This document shows positions 36,600-45,488 of a stretch of 64,000 nt of DNA, piece after piece. The translations under genes were made by a program, and so were the position numbers. A model generated the notes under the pieces. It did no database searches, was not told where the DNA came from, and saw only the letters and a list, made by a program, of their open reading frames with translations. Position 1 is the stretch's first letter, and each line of letters starts with the position of its first letter. Source of the stretch: Chitinophagaceae bacterium (GTDB lineage Bacteria > Bacteroidota > Bacteroidia > Chitinophagales > Chitinophagaceae); NCBI GenBank assembly GCA_013140985.1, contig JABFRU010000029.1, positions 1-64,000 on the forward strand, written 5' to 3'.

Positions 36600-37952
36600 C
36601 TATTTCCCGAAGAGTTTGTCCTTCGGCACCACTTTCACTTTCATACCCTCTTTTAATGTCTTACTAACAGCCGTATATGGATCCGTAACTACTTCGTCTC
36701 CTTCTTTCAAACCGTTAACGACCTCTATATAATTAATGTCCTGTATCCCTGACTTCACAACTGCTTTTTTTACTGTTCCATCTTTTTGCAATATAAATAC
36801 TACTTCTTCAAGTTCATCTTCACCTGCACTTTGTAACTCATTTGCCATGCCTTCTTCTTCCTTGTTTTTTTCTTCTTCCTTTTTATCCGCCATACTTTTA
36901 TCACTTCCTTTTACTCTTGCATTGACAGCGCCAATGGGAACGGCCAGTACATTATCTACCCTTCTCGTTTTTATATCGGCACTGGCATTCATACCCGGGC
37001 GGAACGGGAAAGTTTTATCAGCAAGGTCTTTATATGACTCAGGAAGTAAACGAATCCTCACTTCATACTCCGTTACATCGGTAGAAACAGCGCCAAGAGC
37101 AGAACTGCTCTTCGTACTACTACCAATCTTGGTTACCACACCTTTGAACTTGCGATTATTGTAAGCATCCACTTCTACGTCAGCTGAATCTCCGATATCA
37201 ATTTTTACAATGTCGTTCTCCCCCACATCCACTCTTACTTCCAGCACCGACATATCAGCAACCGTCATCATCTCCGTGCCAATATTAAAACTATTGCCTG
37301 CCACTCTTTCCCCCTTTTTTACTTTCAATGAAGAGATCACACCATTCATCGGCGCCGTGAGTGTGGTACGGCTGAGATCTTTATTTGCCTTGTTCAATCC
37401 AACCTGTGTACTCTGCACATTGGCCTGCAGGCTTCTTATATTTTGCTGTGCCGCTTTGTAATTAGATTGTGCCGAACGAAGTGTTGTTTCATATTGTTCC
37501 AGTTCGGCTTTGGAAATTACTTTATCATCGTATAATTTTCTATTACGGTCATAGGTTTGCTGCGCCAGGTTCACATTTGCTTCTAATGCATCCAGTGCGG
37601 CTTTTCCATTATCCACAGTTGCTGTTGATTGATTTACTCTTGATGCAGCTTCGTCTCTTTGCAATGAATAAATATCTGCATAGATACGGGCCAGCACTTC
37701 ACCGCTTTTTACTGTATCGCCTTCCTCCACATTTAATTCTGTTATTTCCCCGGATATATCAGGGCTGATCTTTACTTCTACTTCAGGATAAATTTTACCA
37801 CTGGCATTCACTGATTCAACAATAGTACGTTTGGCAGCTTTTGCTGTTGCCACTTTCTCCGTTTTCTTTCCGCCGCTCATTGCTTTGGCGCCAACATATA
37901 AAACAGCTGCAGCTCCAACAACGATAAGCGTCCATTTTAAACCTTTATTCAT
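36600..37952 (-). CDS. Periplasmic adaptor of an efflux system (HlyD/MacA-like)
   Basis: A 450-residue membrane-fusion protein. One N-terminal anchor (about 8-25) is followed by a biotinyl-lipoyl-like half motif (SGEITELNVEEGDTVKSGEV), a long coiled-coil hairpin (about 90-190), the second lipoyl half, and a beta-barrel domain. A Lys/Glu-rich insert at about 350-385 (MADKKEEEKNKEEEG) is unusual for the family. It follows the TolC gene with a 60-bp spacer, but the MacB- or RND-type pump is not encoded beside it; the next gene is gpsA. Most like MacA of tripartite systems. Confidence 0.87.
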   Translation of the reverse strand: MNKGLKWTLIVVGAAAVLYVGAKAMSGGKKTEKVATAKAAKRTIVESVNASGKIYPEVEVKISPDISGEITELNVEEGDTVKSGEVLARIYADIYSLQRDEAASRVNQSTATVDNGKAALDALEANVNLAQQTYDRNRKLYDDKVISKAELEQYETTLRSAQSNYKAAQQNIRSLQANVQSTQVGLNKANKDLSRTTLTAPMNGVISSLKVKKGERVAGNSFNIGTEMMTVADMSVLEVRVDVGENDIVKIDIGDSADVEVDAYNNRKFKGVVTKIGSSTKSSSALGAVSTDVTEYEVRIRLLPESYKDLADKTFPFRPGMNASADIKTRRVDNVLAVPIGAVNARVKGSDKSMADKKEEEKNKEEEGMANELQSAGEDELEEVVFILQKDGTVKKAVVKSGIQDINYIEVVNGLKEGDEVVTDPYTAVSKTLKEGMKVKVVPKDKLFGK

Positions 37953-37992
37953 TGTATATAGTATGTTTATCGAATCTATTTCAAATATACAA

Positions 37993-38010
37993 GTCTCCCC
38001 TTTAGAGGAG
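37993..38010. repeat. Short CTCCCC/GAGGAG hairpin in tolC-hlyD spacer
   Basis: CTCCCCTTTAGAGGAG, a weak member of the repeat A class, overlapping the region upstream of the adaptor gene. A TATATTTG box on the minus strand (37982-37989) also sits here, without a -33 partner. Confidence 0.35.
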
Positions 38011-38012
38011 TT

Positions 38013-39452
38013 TTATAGTTTCAATCCCTGTCCTTTATAGAACTCCAGCAATTTTATTTTAAACAAATAATCATATTGAGAATACAATAACTGGCTTTTG
38101 GCCTGCTGAAGATTTGTTTGTGTGGTAATAAGATCATAGGTTGACAACAAACCTACATCATATCTTTTCAGGGCATAATCGTAAGCTTTCTGTGCTGCCT
38201 CCACCGCTTTTTTATTGGCATTGAATTTCTGCAAAGACGCAACCGCATCATTGTAAGCTGTGTAAATATCTTGCTTTAATGTAAAACTGTTTTGTTCCTT
38301 TTGTAATTCTACCTGTTTTACATTCAGTTTTGAACGTTGCCATGCAGTCCTCAGCGCTCCGCCATTCATGATCGGAACACTTATACCTATTCCGATAGAT
38401 TGTCTGAAATTCTGATTCAACTGGTCGAAGTAACCGATCTTCCCGGTAGTATAACTATCAAATGGCGATATGGAAAGAACTGTATAAGGGGTACCGCTTA
38501 CAGTTACTGTACCTATAGGAAGGATTGATGATGTTCTTGATTTAATTTCTTCTGCCCTGCTGTTAAACGCACTGCCCAGGCTTCCAAACAATGAGATCGT
38601 TGGATACATAGAACCCCTTGCCACGTCAACAGATTTTTTTGCTGATTGCAAATTCAGGTCATCCACTTTTTGCTGCGGCATATTTGATATAGCTAAATTA
38701 TAAACAGTTTCGGGTTGCAAGTCGGCGAGATTCTCAACCGGTATCCTGTCGGCAGCCGGAGTAAAAACATCGAATGGCGTTGCTGCATCCAAATTCAACA
38801 ATGCTTTCATCTGCAACAATGATTGCTGTGCGGCTGTTTCAGCAGTAATAAGATTAGAACTGTCAAGAGCCAATATGGACTCAAGATTAGCAGCGCTCAA
38901 TTCCGGAAGTTTACCTGCATCCACTTGCTTGCGGGTGCTTTCTAATTGTGATATTGTTTGTGTGACCTTTGAACTTGCCAGGTTGATCTGTTCTCTCGCC
39001 AATAATATTTGCAAATAAGCTACGGCAACATTCAATGCAATATCATTCTTTGCCTTTTCCACTCCTGCTTCAGTAGCTTTTAAATTCAGGCCCCTTGCAG
39101 TGATAGTATTCTTTTTGGTAAACCAATTAAAAAGATCGACACTTGTCTGCAACGAATAGTTGTTGAAAAAATATCCTGTGGTGGTCAAACTAAAGTTGGT
39201 CGGGTCCTGGTTGCGGCCGGCACTATAACCTGCATTGGTGCTGAAATTAACGCCGGGATATTGCGCCAGCTTACTTTGTTTCAGATCGAGTTCTGCAAAA
39301 CGAATCTGCAGGTCGGCTTGTCTCACTGAAATATTATGCTCCAGTGCATATTCAACACATTTTCTCAGATCCCATTTTTCACTGGCTGGTTGCGCAAAAG
39401 AAGATTGCAAAAAAAATAATGCAATAGCCAGTTGTATATATCGCCTGATCAT
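38013..39452 (-). CDS. TolC-family outer-membrane efflux protein
   Basis: A 479-residue outer-membrane efflux protein starting at the ATG at 39452; the longer frame to 39500 adds residues before a signal peptide. The signal peptide ends SSFAQ. Two outer_membrane_efflux repeats are visible, each with the heptad-rich Leu/Ala/Gln helices, and the C-terminal motif RYDVGLLSTYDLITTQTNLQQ. It is the first gene of a two-gene export operon with the HlyD-like adaptor. Confidence 0.9.
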   Translation of the reverse strand: MIRRYIQLAIALFFLQSSFAQPASEKWDLRKCVEYALEHNISVRQADLQIRFAELDLKQSKLAQYPGVNFSTNAGYSAGRNQDPTNFSLTTTGYFFNNYSLQTSVDLFNWFTKKNTITARGLNLKATEAGVEKAKNDIALNVAVAYLQILLAREQINLASSKVTQTISQLESTRKQVDAGKLPELSAANLESILALDSSNLITAETAAQQSLLQMKALLNLDAATPFDVFTPAADRIPVENLADLQPETVYNLAISNMPQQKVDDLNLQSAKKSVDVARGSMYPTISLFGSLGSAFNSRAEEIKSRTSSILPIGTVTVSGTPYTVLSISPFDSYTTGKIGYFDQLNQNFRQSIGIGISVPIMNGGALRTAWQRSKLNVKQVELQKEQNSFTLKQDIYTAYNDAVASLQKFNANKKAVEAAQKAYDYALKRYDVGLLSTYDLITTQTNLQQAKSQLLYSQYDYLFKIKLLEFYKGQGLKL

Positions 39453-39515
39453 ACCGCAAAAATAAATGAAATGAGTTGCGCTCCAGCTGATTTCTGGCAA
39501 TTGGCCGTTAAATTG

Positions 39516-40679
39516 TCAATCTATTTTCGCAAGAGCCTGCGAGAGATCATCAATAAGGTATTTTGGATCTTCCAGCCCCACATAAATACGGACATAGCGA
39601 TGCTCTTTATTGGAAGGATCAAAATCAGCAGGTGCAATACCGGCGCATTTGGGAATGATCAAACTTTCATGCCCACCCCAGCTCACCGCCATCATAATAT
39701 GTTTGAGTGACTCACAGAATCTTACTATAGTGTCCATTCTATTTGTTTTCAAAACAGCAGTAAATAACCCGCATGCCCCTTTCATTTGCTGCCTGGCTAA
39801 TTGATACTGCGGAAAGCTTTCATCGAACGGGAATAGAACTGATTCCACTTTTGGATGCTGTTTCATAAAAGCAACTACTTCTGCTGTTGATTTTGTGATA
39901 CGTTCAAACCTTGCCGGCATTGTTCTTAACCCTCTTATCAAAAGCCATGCATTGAAAGGTTGAATACCACTGCCGATATTCAAATATTCACTGTTGAATA
40001 TTTTCTTCATCATGTCATGTGCGCCGCTCAGCACACCACCGAGAGTATCGCTATGCCCACTAATATACTTTGTTGCTGTTTGCATTGCCAGATCAATTCC
40101 CATTTCAATGGGCTTTTGATACAATGGCGAGCAATAACTGTTATCGAGTAAGGTCACAATATTCTTCGATCTTGCAAATGCAGCTACTTCTTTGATCGGT
40201 TGAATAGCAAAATCCCAGCTATTGGGTGATTCAAGATAATAACAAGTTGTATTTGACTTTGTCGCTTCTTTCCAATTTTCAATTTTCGTTCCGTCAATAT
40301 AAGTGGTTGTAATGCCGAAGCGGGGCAGAATCATATCAAACATCCGTTGCGCCCATGTATAAGGTTTGGCAACTGATACGATATGATCGCCTGTTTTTAT
40401 ATTGGCAAAAATCCCGGCGAAAATGGCCGCAGCACCATTATTAAATACCAAACAATCTTCCGCTCCATCCAGTGCGGCTAATTTTTTCCGGAGAATATCA
40501 ACGGTAGGATTCAACCCACGGCTGTAGAGATAACCTCCCATCTCATCTTCAAAAGCTTTGCGCAGGTCATCTACTTTATTAAAAACAAAATTGCTGGTCT
40601 GCATGATGGGCGGAGACACGGCATTGAAATAGTTTTCTCTGTCCTCTCCCAACTCGTTGATGATATGCGAAATGTCCAT
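39516..40679 (-). CDS. Trans-sulfuration PLP enzyme (cystathionine synthase/lyase family)
   Basis: A 387-residue Cys/Met metabolism PLP-dependent enzyme. The active-site lysine is in TKYISGHSD (about 203-211), preceded by the LLDNSYCSPLYQKPIEMGIDL segment; the N-terminal YLYSRGLNPTV and the terminal region GLEDPKYLIDDL fit. Whether it is cystathionine gamma-synthase, cystathionine lyase or methionine gamma-lyase cannot be told from sequence alone. Its ATG overlaps the permease stop by one base, suggesting that the two act together on an amino acid or its derivative. Confidence 0.85.
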   Translation of the reverse strand: MDISHIINELGEDRENYFNAVSPPIMQTSNFVFNKVDDLRKAFEDEMGGYLYSRGLNPTVDILRKKLAALDGAEDCLVFNNGAAAIFAGIFANIKTGDHIVSVAKPYTWAQRMFDMILPRFGITTTYIDGTKIENWKEATKSNTTCYYLESPNSWDFAIQPIKEVAAFARSKNIVTLLDNSYCSPLYQKPIEMGIDLAMQTATKYISGHSDTLGGVLSGAHDMMKKIFNSEYLNIGSGIQPFNAWLLIRGLRTMPARFERITKSTAEVVAFMKQHPKVESVLFPFDESFPQYQLARQQMKGACGLFTAVLKTNRMDTIVRFCESLKHIMMAVSWGGHESLIIPKCAGIAPADFDPSNKEHRYVRIYVGLEDPKYLIDDLSQALAKID

Positions 40680-42007
40680 CAGGCTGTTTTCTTATGAAGG
40701 AATAAATAATATAATGCAAGAAAGAATGCAAGTAGTCCCACTCCGATAAACGCTGCGTTCAGGTCTTTAATAACTACACCTACTGCGATCATAAAATAAC
40801 TGAAAACAAAAAAGCCGACCAGCACAGGAGTAAATTTATTCCAGGAGCCGGTTATCATCACTTCGTTTTGCTTTCTCTTTCTTAATATGAATAATGTAGC
40901 AGCAGAAGTGCTCATGCCAATGCTGTCGAGGAACATAGTGAAGTTTAAAATATTATCAACTCCTTTTCCAAAAAAAGTAATGACAATAGTTATAAGTGAA
41001 AAACTCGCCAATCCTGCTACCAATGCTTCTGTTTTTGGATGACGATAAGAAAATATTTTGGGGAAAACTTTGTCCTGGCTCATGGCAAACATCACTCTCG
41101 GATTACTCATCAATAAAATGTTCACATAAGCAAGTACTGACAAGAACATTAGTCCGTCAAAGACCTTGCCTCCTGCTTTACCAAACCATGCTTCACAAAG
41201 CAAGGCACCGATAGCAGATGCATTTTTCATTTTATCATAACCAATAACCTGTGTATAGGCAAAATTGATAAGCAGGTACAACGTAATAACAATGATGATA
41301 CCGATGATGATACCCTTGGGAATACTGCGGGTACTTTTTACTTCTCCGCCAAAATTGATGGTTTGCTGGTAACCTCCATAGGCAAAACAAACAGGTATCA
41401 ACGAAATAAGAAATAAGGTAATGGCGCTATTGTTATCCAATGTATAAAGCGGCGAACCTTTCTCGTATCCATGTGGTTCAATGACCACTCCTTTAAAAAC
41501 ACTGGCAATAAGAAGGACAACCAATGCCACTTTAATTATTATTAAAACATTTTGCGTACGGCTGCTGGTCTTCAAGCCAAACATATTCACTCCAAAAAAA
41601 ACAGCAACGGCCACAATGGCAACAGTTGTATTGAAAAAATTGCCGCTTGGCTTCCCATATAAAAGATCGCTTACATAATCTGCTCCGATCAATGCTACTA
41701 CAGCCAGCGATGCGGCATTACTGATCAAAATGATCGCATTGACAGAAAAACCAACTGACGGGTGATAACATTCCGCAAATACCTTATAATAACCACCCAT
41801 GGCCGGTAACCGCTGACCGATCTCTGCATAGGTCAACGCACCGCATAAGGCGATCAATCCACCGGCCACCCATAGTAAAAAAAAGATCGTCTCATTACCT
41901 GAAGTAGCTGCCACCGAAGCAGGATTTCTGAAAATTCCCATCCCGATCACAAGACTTACTACGATCAGGCTTATATCTGTAAGATTCAGTTTATTCTTGC
42001 TACTCAT
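40679..42007 (-). CDS. APC-family amino acid permease
   Basis: A 442-residue transporter starting at the ATG at 42007; the longer open frame to 42139 overlaps the TonB receptor gene on the other strand and is unlikely. Twelve hydrophobic segments follow. The first helix contains the unwound GMGIFRNPA, as in APC amino acid exchangers and permeases (LAT-like). Overlap with the PLP enzyme by one base suggests transport of its substrate, perhaps methionine or a cysteine compound; this is inference. Confidence 0.88.
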   Translation of the reverse strand: MSSKNKLNLTDISLIVVSLVIGMGIFRNPASVAATSGNETIFFLLWVAGGLIALCGALTYAEIGQRLPAMGGYYKVFAECYHPSVGFSVNAIILISNAASLAVVALIGADYVSDLLYGKPSGNFFNTTVAIVAVAVFFGVNMFGLKTSSRTQNVLIIIKVALVVLLIASVFKGVVIEPHGYEKGSPLYTLDNNSAITLFLISLIPVCFAYGGYQQTINFGGEVKSTRSIPKGIIIGIIIVITLYLLINFAYTQVIGYDKMKNASAIGALLCEAWFGKAGGKVFDGLMFLSVLAYVNILLMSNPRVMFAMSQDKVFPKIFSYRHPKTEALVAGLASFSLITIVITFFGKGVDNILNFTMFLDSIGMSTSAATLFILRKRKQNEVMITGSWNKFTPVLVGFFVFSYFMIAVGVVIKDLNAAFIGVGLLAFFLALYYLFLHKKTA

Positions 42008-42010
42008 GGC

Positions 42011-42039
42011 TTGAAGATAAAGAAAACAGTCTAACTTTA
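42011..42039 (+). promoter_or_regulatory. Candidate promoter of TonB receptor
   Basis: TTG (42011-42013), 18-bp spacer, TAACTTTA (42032-42039; 7 of 8 bases of TAnnTTTG with A in place of G). It lies 22 bp before the ATG in the 54-bp divergent spacer. Confidence 0.4.
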
Positions 42040-42061
42040 TATTGCCAGTTCCTATCATTCT

Positions 42062-44170
42062 ATGAAAGTCATACTTGCATTTTTTTCTTTCCTGTTTATT
42101 ACAGCTTCTTGCAGGGCACAGATAGATTCGCTCCTGCAAAAAGAAGGCATTGATTCATTGAAAATTTTGGATGAAGTAACGGTAAGATCATTTGAACAGA
42201 ACCGCCGTTTGAATGAGACCAGTATTTCTTCCGTAAAAGTGATCCAACTCAATAATGGTGACCGGTACAATAAAATTTCATTGGTCAATGGCTTTAATAC
42301 TGTTAGCGGTGTTCGGATGGAAGAAAGATCTCCGGGGAGCTATCGCATCAATATAAGAGGCAGTTCTCTTCGTTCGCCATTTGGTGTTCGTAATGTAAAA
42401 GTGTACTGGAATGATATTCCCCTCACCGATCCGGGCGGCAATACTTATTTCAACCAAATTGCTTACAATAATTTTTCTTACATAGAAATTTTCAAAGGCC
42501 CCGCAGGAAGCATGTATGGCGCCGGTACCGGGGGTTTGGTCTTGCTGAATTATTACCAATCATTCAAACCCGGAACAGATGCCGAATACATCACAGGCAG
42601 TTTTGGTTTACAAAATATTTTTGCTTCGGCCCGTTTTGGGAAGAAGGAGAATAAAACCCAGCTCACTTATGCCCACAATCAAAGCAACGGCTATCGCATG
42701 CAAACAAAAATGAGAAGGGATAATTTTTCCTGGCATTCTTCCATTAAACTTTCCGGCAAACAACAACTGACCGCTTCGCTTTTATTCACAGATATGTATT
42801 ATCAAACGCCGGGTGCATTAACGTTAGCAGAATTCATTGCCAACCCAAAACAAGCAAGACCTGCCGGCGGTGGGTTTCCTTCGGCAGAAAATGCACAGGC
42901 CGCCATCTTTCAAAAAAATATTACCGCAGGGTTTACCAATGTTTATCAAATTAATTCTTCATTTAAAAATGCTACTACTTTATATGGGGCCTTTTCACAA
43001 ATAAAGAATCCGGCTATACGGAATTATGAAAGAAGAAATGAACCATCCTTTGGTGGCAGGACCGTTTTCACTTATTATAAAAAAGTTAATGCATCAGGGT
43101 CGGGGCATAACATCTTTCAATATGTAGGCGGCAGTGAATTCCAGCAGGGGTATTTTAATACCCAGGTTGCAAAGAATAAGAATGGCAATCCTGATACATT
43201 GCAAACAAATGATGATATTAATCACACGACATATAATTTCTTTTTGCAAGCAGATATCAACTTACAGGATAAATGGTTCTTCAATGCAGGTATCAGTCTC
43301 AATAGATCCAAAGTTAGTTTTAGCCGCTTAAGCAGTTATCCTGTTATGAAACAAAACCGTAACTACCAGGGTGAGCTGGCGCCACGACTTTCTGTAAAAA
43401 CTGTCCTTACTCCTGACTTATCGGTGAAAGCAACTGTCTCAAGAGGTTTCTCTCCTCCTACCATTGCAGAATTACTTCCTTCAACCGGTGTGATCAGCAC
43501 CGGTCTCGAAGCAGAATATGGCTGGAACTATGAAATGATGCTCAGCTATGATCTCTTTAGGAGAAAATTGCGATTAGAAGCCACCGGGTTTTATTTCAAA
43601 CTAAACAATGCATTGGTGCAACGAAGGGATCTTTCCGGCGCTGATTTTTTTGTGAATGCAGGCGATATAAGACAAAAAGGGATCGAGTTGAATGCGGACT
43701 ATTCAAAAAGCTACTCTTTACAAAGTTTTGTTGACCAGTTCAGGATCGCAGTTGCTTACACCTTCAATCATTTCCGTTACGGAAGTTTTGTAAAAGGCAC
43801 AGATGATTTTTCAGGAAAAACAGTTCCCTCTGTTCCTGCGAATAGTTTTTCGCTGCTGGGCGACCTGTTGCTGAACGGTGGTCTTTATATCAACACAACT
43901 TATTATGCCGCTTCAAAGATATTTTTGAATGATGCAAACACTGTCGGGGCTAATGCCTGTCATCTCCTGGGATTAAGAGCAGGCTGGGGCAAAACGCTGC
44001 ATAAAAGATACAAATTGAATTTTTATGCCGGTGCCGACAACCTGCTGAACGGGCATTATAGTTTAGGTAATGACATCAATGCCGCTGCCGGCCGTTTTTA
44101 TAATGCAGCACCGGAAAGAAATTATTATGCGGGAATATCATTTCAATGGATCAAGGCTGCGAAAAAGTAA
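42062..44170 (+). CDS. TonB-dependent outer-membrane receptor
   Basis: A 702-residue receptor with a signal peptide (ending CRAQ), a plug with RINIRGSSLRSPFGVRNVKV and YGAGTGGLVLLNY, and a barrel with the C-terminal strand ending NYYAGISFQWIKAAKK. Plug signatures are siderophore/vitamin-type (DPGGNTYFN), but the substrate cannot be told. It is divergent from the permease, and the next gene is a convergent small porin-like protein. No adjacent transport genes or riboswitch. Confidence 0.88.
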   Translation: MKVILAFFSFLFITASCRAQIDSLLQKEGIDSLKILDEVTVRSFEQNRRLNETSISSVKVIQLNNGDRYNKISLVNGFNTVSGVRMEERSPGSYRINIRGSSLRSPFGVRNVKVYWNDIPLTDPGGNTYFNQIAYNNFSYIEIFKGPAGSMYGAGTGGLVLLNYYQSFKPGTDAEYITGSFGLQNIFASARFGKKENKTQLTYAHNQSNGYRMQTKMRRDNFSWHSSIKLSGKQQLTASLLFTDMYYQTPGALTLAEFIANPKQARPAGGGFPSAENAQAAIFQKNITAGFTNVYQINSSFKNATTLYGAFSQIKNPAIRNYERRNEPSFGGRTVFTYYKKVNASGSGHNIFQYVGGSEFQQGYFNTQVAKNKNGNPDTLQTNDDINHTTYNFFLQADINLQDKWFFNAGISLNRSKVSFSRLSSYPVMKQNRNYQGELAPRLSVKTVLTPDLSVKATVSRGFSPPTIAELLPSTGVISTGLEAEYGWNYEMMLSYDLFRRKLRLEATGFYFKLNNALVQRRDLSGADFFVNAGDIRQKGIELNADYSKSYSLQSFVDQFRIAVAYTFNHFRYGSFVKGTDDFSGKTVPSVPANSFSLLGDLLLNGGLYINTTYYAASKIFLNDANTVGANACHLLGLRAGWGKTLHKRYKLNFYAGADNLLNGHYSLGNDINAAAGRFYNAAPERNYYAGISFQWIKAAKK

Positions 44171-44175
44171 CTGTT

Positions 44176-44925
44176 TTAATATTTCATGACAGGGCATCCG
44201 AGTTTATTCTTTTTTCCGGGGCGATAGATAATACCGATCGCATAATTAAGATAATGATCTTTCAACTCCGGGTTAGCTGCCTGGCTGAATCCATCAATAT
44301 AATCGGTATAACCAAGCCGGTAAGATGCTTCTGCATTCAATCCCCATTGCGGACTAAAGAAATAACGAAGACCACCACCAACAGGAATAACAGGTATTAT
44401 CCTGGGTAAGGAATGTGCGGAGTCAATAGCCAGCCCATCGGCTAATATATGATTCTGGGCATTGAAATAATCCCTGTTCAAACGACTCCAGTCTCTTTTA
44501 ATATTTAAATAGGCCAGGCCTCCTCCTGCAAATACATAGGGAGAAAGACCTTTGTCTGCATAATTTTGCGCCGTAATATTAAATACAAGTAAACATGACA
44601 ACTCAACCACCGGGGATGTAAAATTAAAATTTCGCAAACGCCTGTATTCCGGCTGAGCATATACTGCATCGTCTCCTCTTAATGTACTTATCAATAAATT
44701 ACCCCGTATAGAAAAGGTTTGATTCAAAATACGGCTCACATGGAGACCCACCGCAAACTTCTGTGTTTTAAATGCCCCGAATTTTTCTGGTGTAAGATCT
44801 CCCTGGTAAACAGTAAAACCAAGATTGAGACCAAACTCATACTTATGATCCTGCGAATATGTTTTACTAATTGAACATATAGCTATGACAGCTATTAAAG
44901 CTTTCAGGGATGGGATGCGTTTCAT
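44176..44925 (-). CDS. Outer-membrane beta-barrel protein (porin-like)
   Basis: A 249-residue protein starting at the ATG at 44925, which gives a clean signal peptide (MKRIPSLKALIAVIAICSISKTYSQ). The mature part has alternating strands and the FAGGGLAYLNIKRDW and GGGLRYFFSPQWGLNAEASYRLG segments typical of the small beta-barrel outer-membrane proteins of Bacteroidota. The longer frame to 45018 is not supported. The ORF ends five bases after the receptor's stop, convergent. Function unknown. Confidence 0.78.
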   Translation of the reverse strand: MKRIPSLKALIAVIAICSISKTYSQDHKYEFGLNLGFTVYQGDLTPEKFGAFKTQKFAVGLHVSRILNQTFSIRGNLLISTLRGDDAVYAQPEYRRLRNFNFTSPVVELSCLLVFNITAQNYADKGLSPYVFAGGGLAYLNIKRDWSRLNRDYFNAQNHILADGLAIDSAHSLPRIIPVIPVGGGLRYFFSPQWGLNAEASYRLGYTDYIDGFSQAANPELKDHYLNYAIGIIYRPGKKNKLGCPVMKY

Positions 44926-45167
44926 CAGTTGTCTTTTTAGTTTAAAAACTCCCGGTAGAAGTGATGCGGCGAATAACAATAGCAACTTATCTGCCAAACG
45001 CAGAAAAACATAACTCATTTTACAGGATACGTTAAAAAAAAGCAGAATAAAAATATTGGTAAGAAATAAAAAGAATTGATTAAACCATTGTATCGTTGTA
45101 TTGTCACAAGCAACGTTTCTACCGAACCCTTATTAAAAACTCCTCTCTTTAGAAAAAATACTCTGCC

Positions 45168-45175
45168 TATATTTG
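45168..45175 (+). promoter_or_regulatory. Candidate -7 box (TATATTTG) of the riboswitch transcript
   Basis: TATATTTG fits TAnnTTTG and directly precedes the aptamer, so transcription would start about at the first aptamer bases. No -33 TTG is seen in the preceding 40 bp. The 235-bp stretch between the porin-like gene and this box holds nothing else I can name. Confidence 0.45.
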
Positions 45176-45179
45176 CCAC

Positions 45180-45386
45180 CGGTTTGGTTTGCTGACGATC
45201 AATGTCAGCATTAAAAGGGAAACCGGTTAAAATCCGGTGCTATCCCCGTAGCTGTAAGGCCTCACCAAACTCCTCCGAAGGAGGAGCATTGAGAGTACAA
45301 TTGTTGAAGAGTTACCACTGTATCGGCTCATCCGAAATGGGAAGGTTTCAACAAAGGCTAAGCCAGAAGACCTGCCAGGCCAGTTA
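45180..45386 (+). ncRNA. Cobalamin (AdoCbl-type) riboswitch aptamer
   Basis: The conserved elements of the B12 aptamer appear in order: GGTTTGGTTTGCTGA and TTAAAAGGGAAACCGGT, then AAAATCCGGTGCTATCCCCGTAGCTGTAAG, CCACTG, ATGGGAAGG and the B12 box AAGCCAGAAGACCTGCC (45359-45375). It lies about 100 bp before a BtuB-type receptor, as expected for B12-repressed uptake. Between the GCTGTAAG and CCACTG elements, in a peripheral stem, is a copy of repeat A (45259-45293). A following hairpin (about 45389-45422) could be part of the expression platform. Confidence 0.93.
45259..45293. repeat. Repeat A copy 5, inside the cobalamin riboswitch
   Basis: GCCTCACCAAACTCCTCC then GAAGGAGGAG: the same order as copy 1. 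One C/G pair of the core is changed to T/A on both arms, so the hairpin is kept by a compensatory change. Confidence 0.75.
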
Positions 45387-45488
45387 AACATTTATTTTGC
45401 TTTCGGGTGAAAAGCTGAAATGTAAAAGTCGGACGACATTTATATTTCTATCTATTTCCTGGAAGCAGTCACACAAAAACTCATTGTT

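Noticed and set aside
42008-42139. N-terminal extension of the permease
   Set aside because: Overlaps the divergent TonB receptor start and has no membrane-protein character; ATG at 42007 fits.
45202-45387. 61-codon plus-strand ORF
   Set aside because: Lies wholly inside the cobalamin riboswitch aptamer; chance frame.
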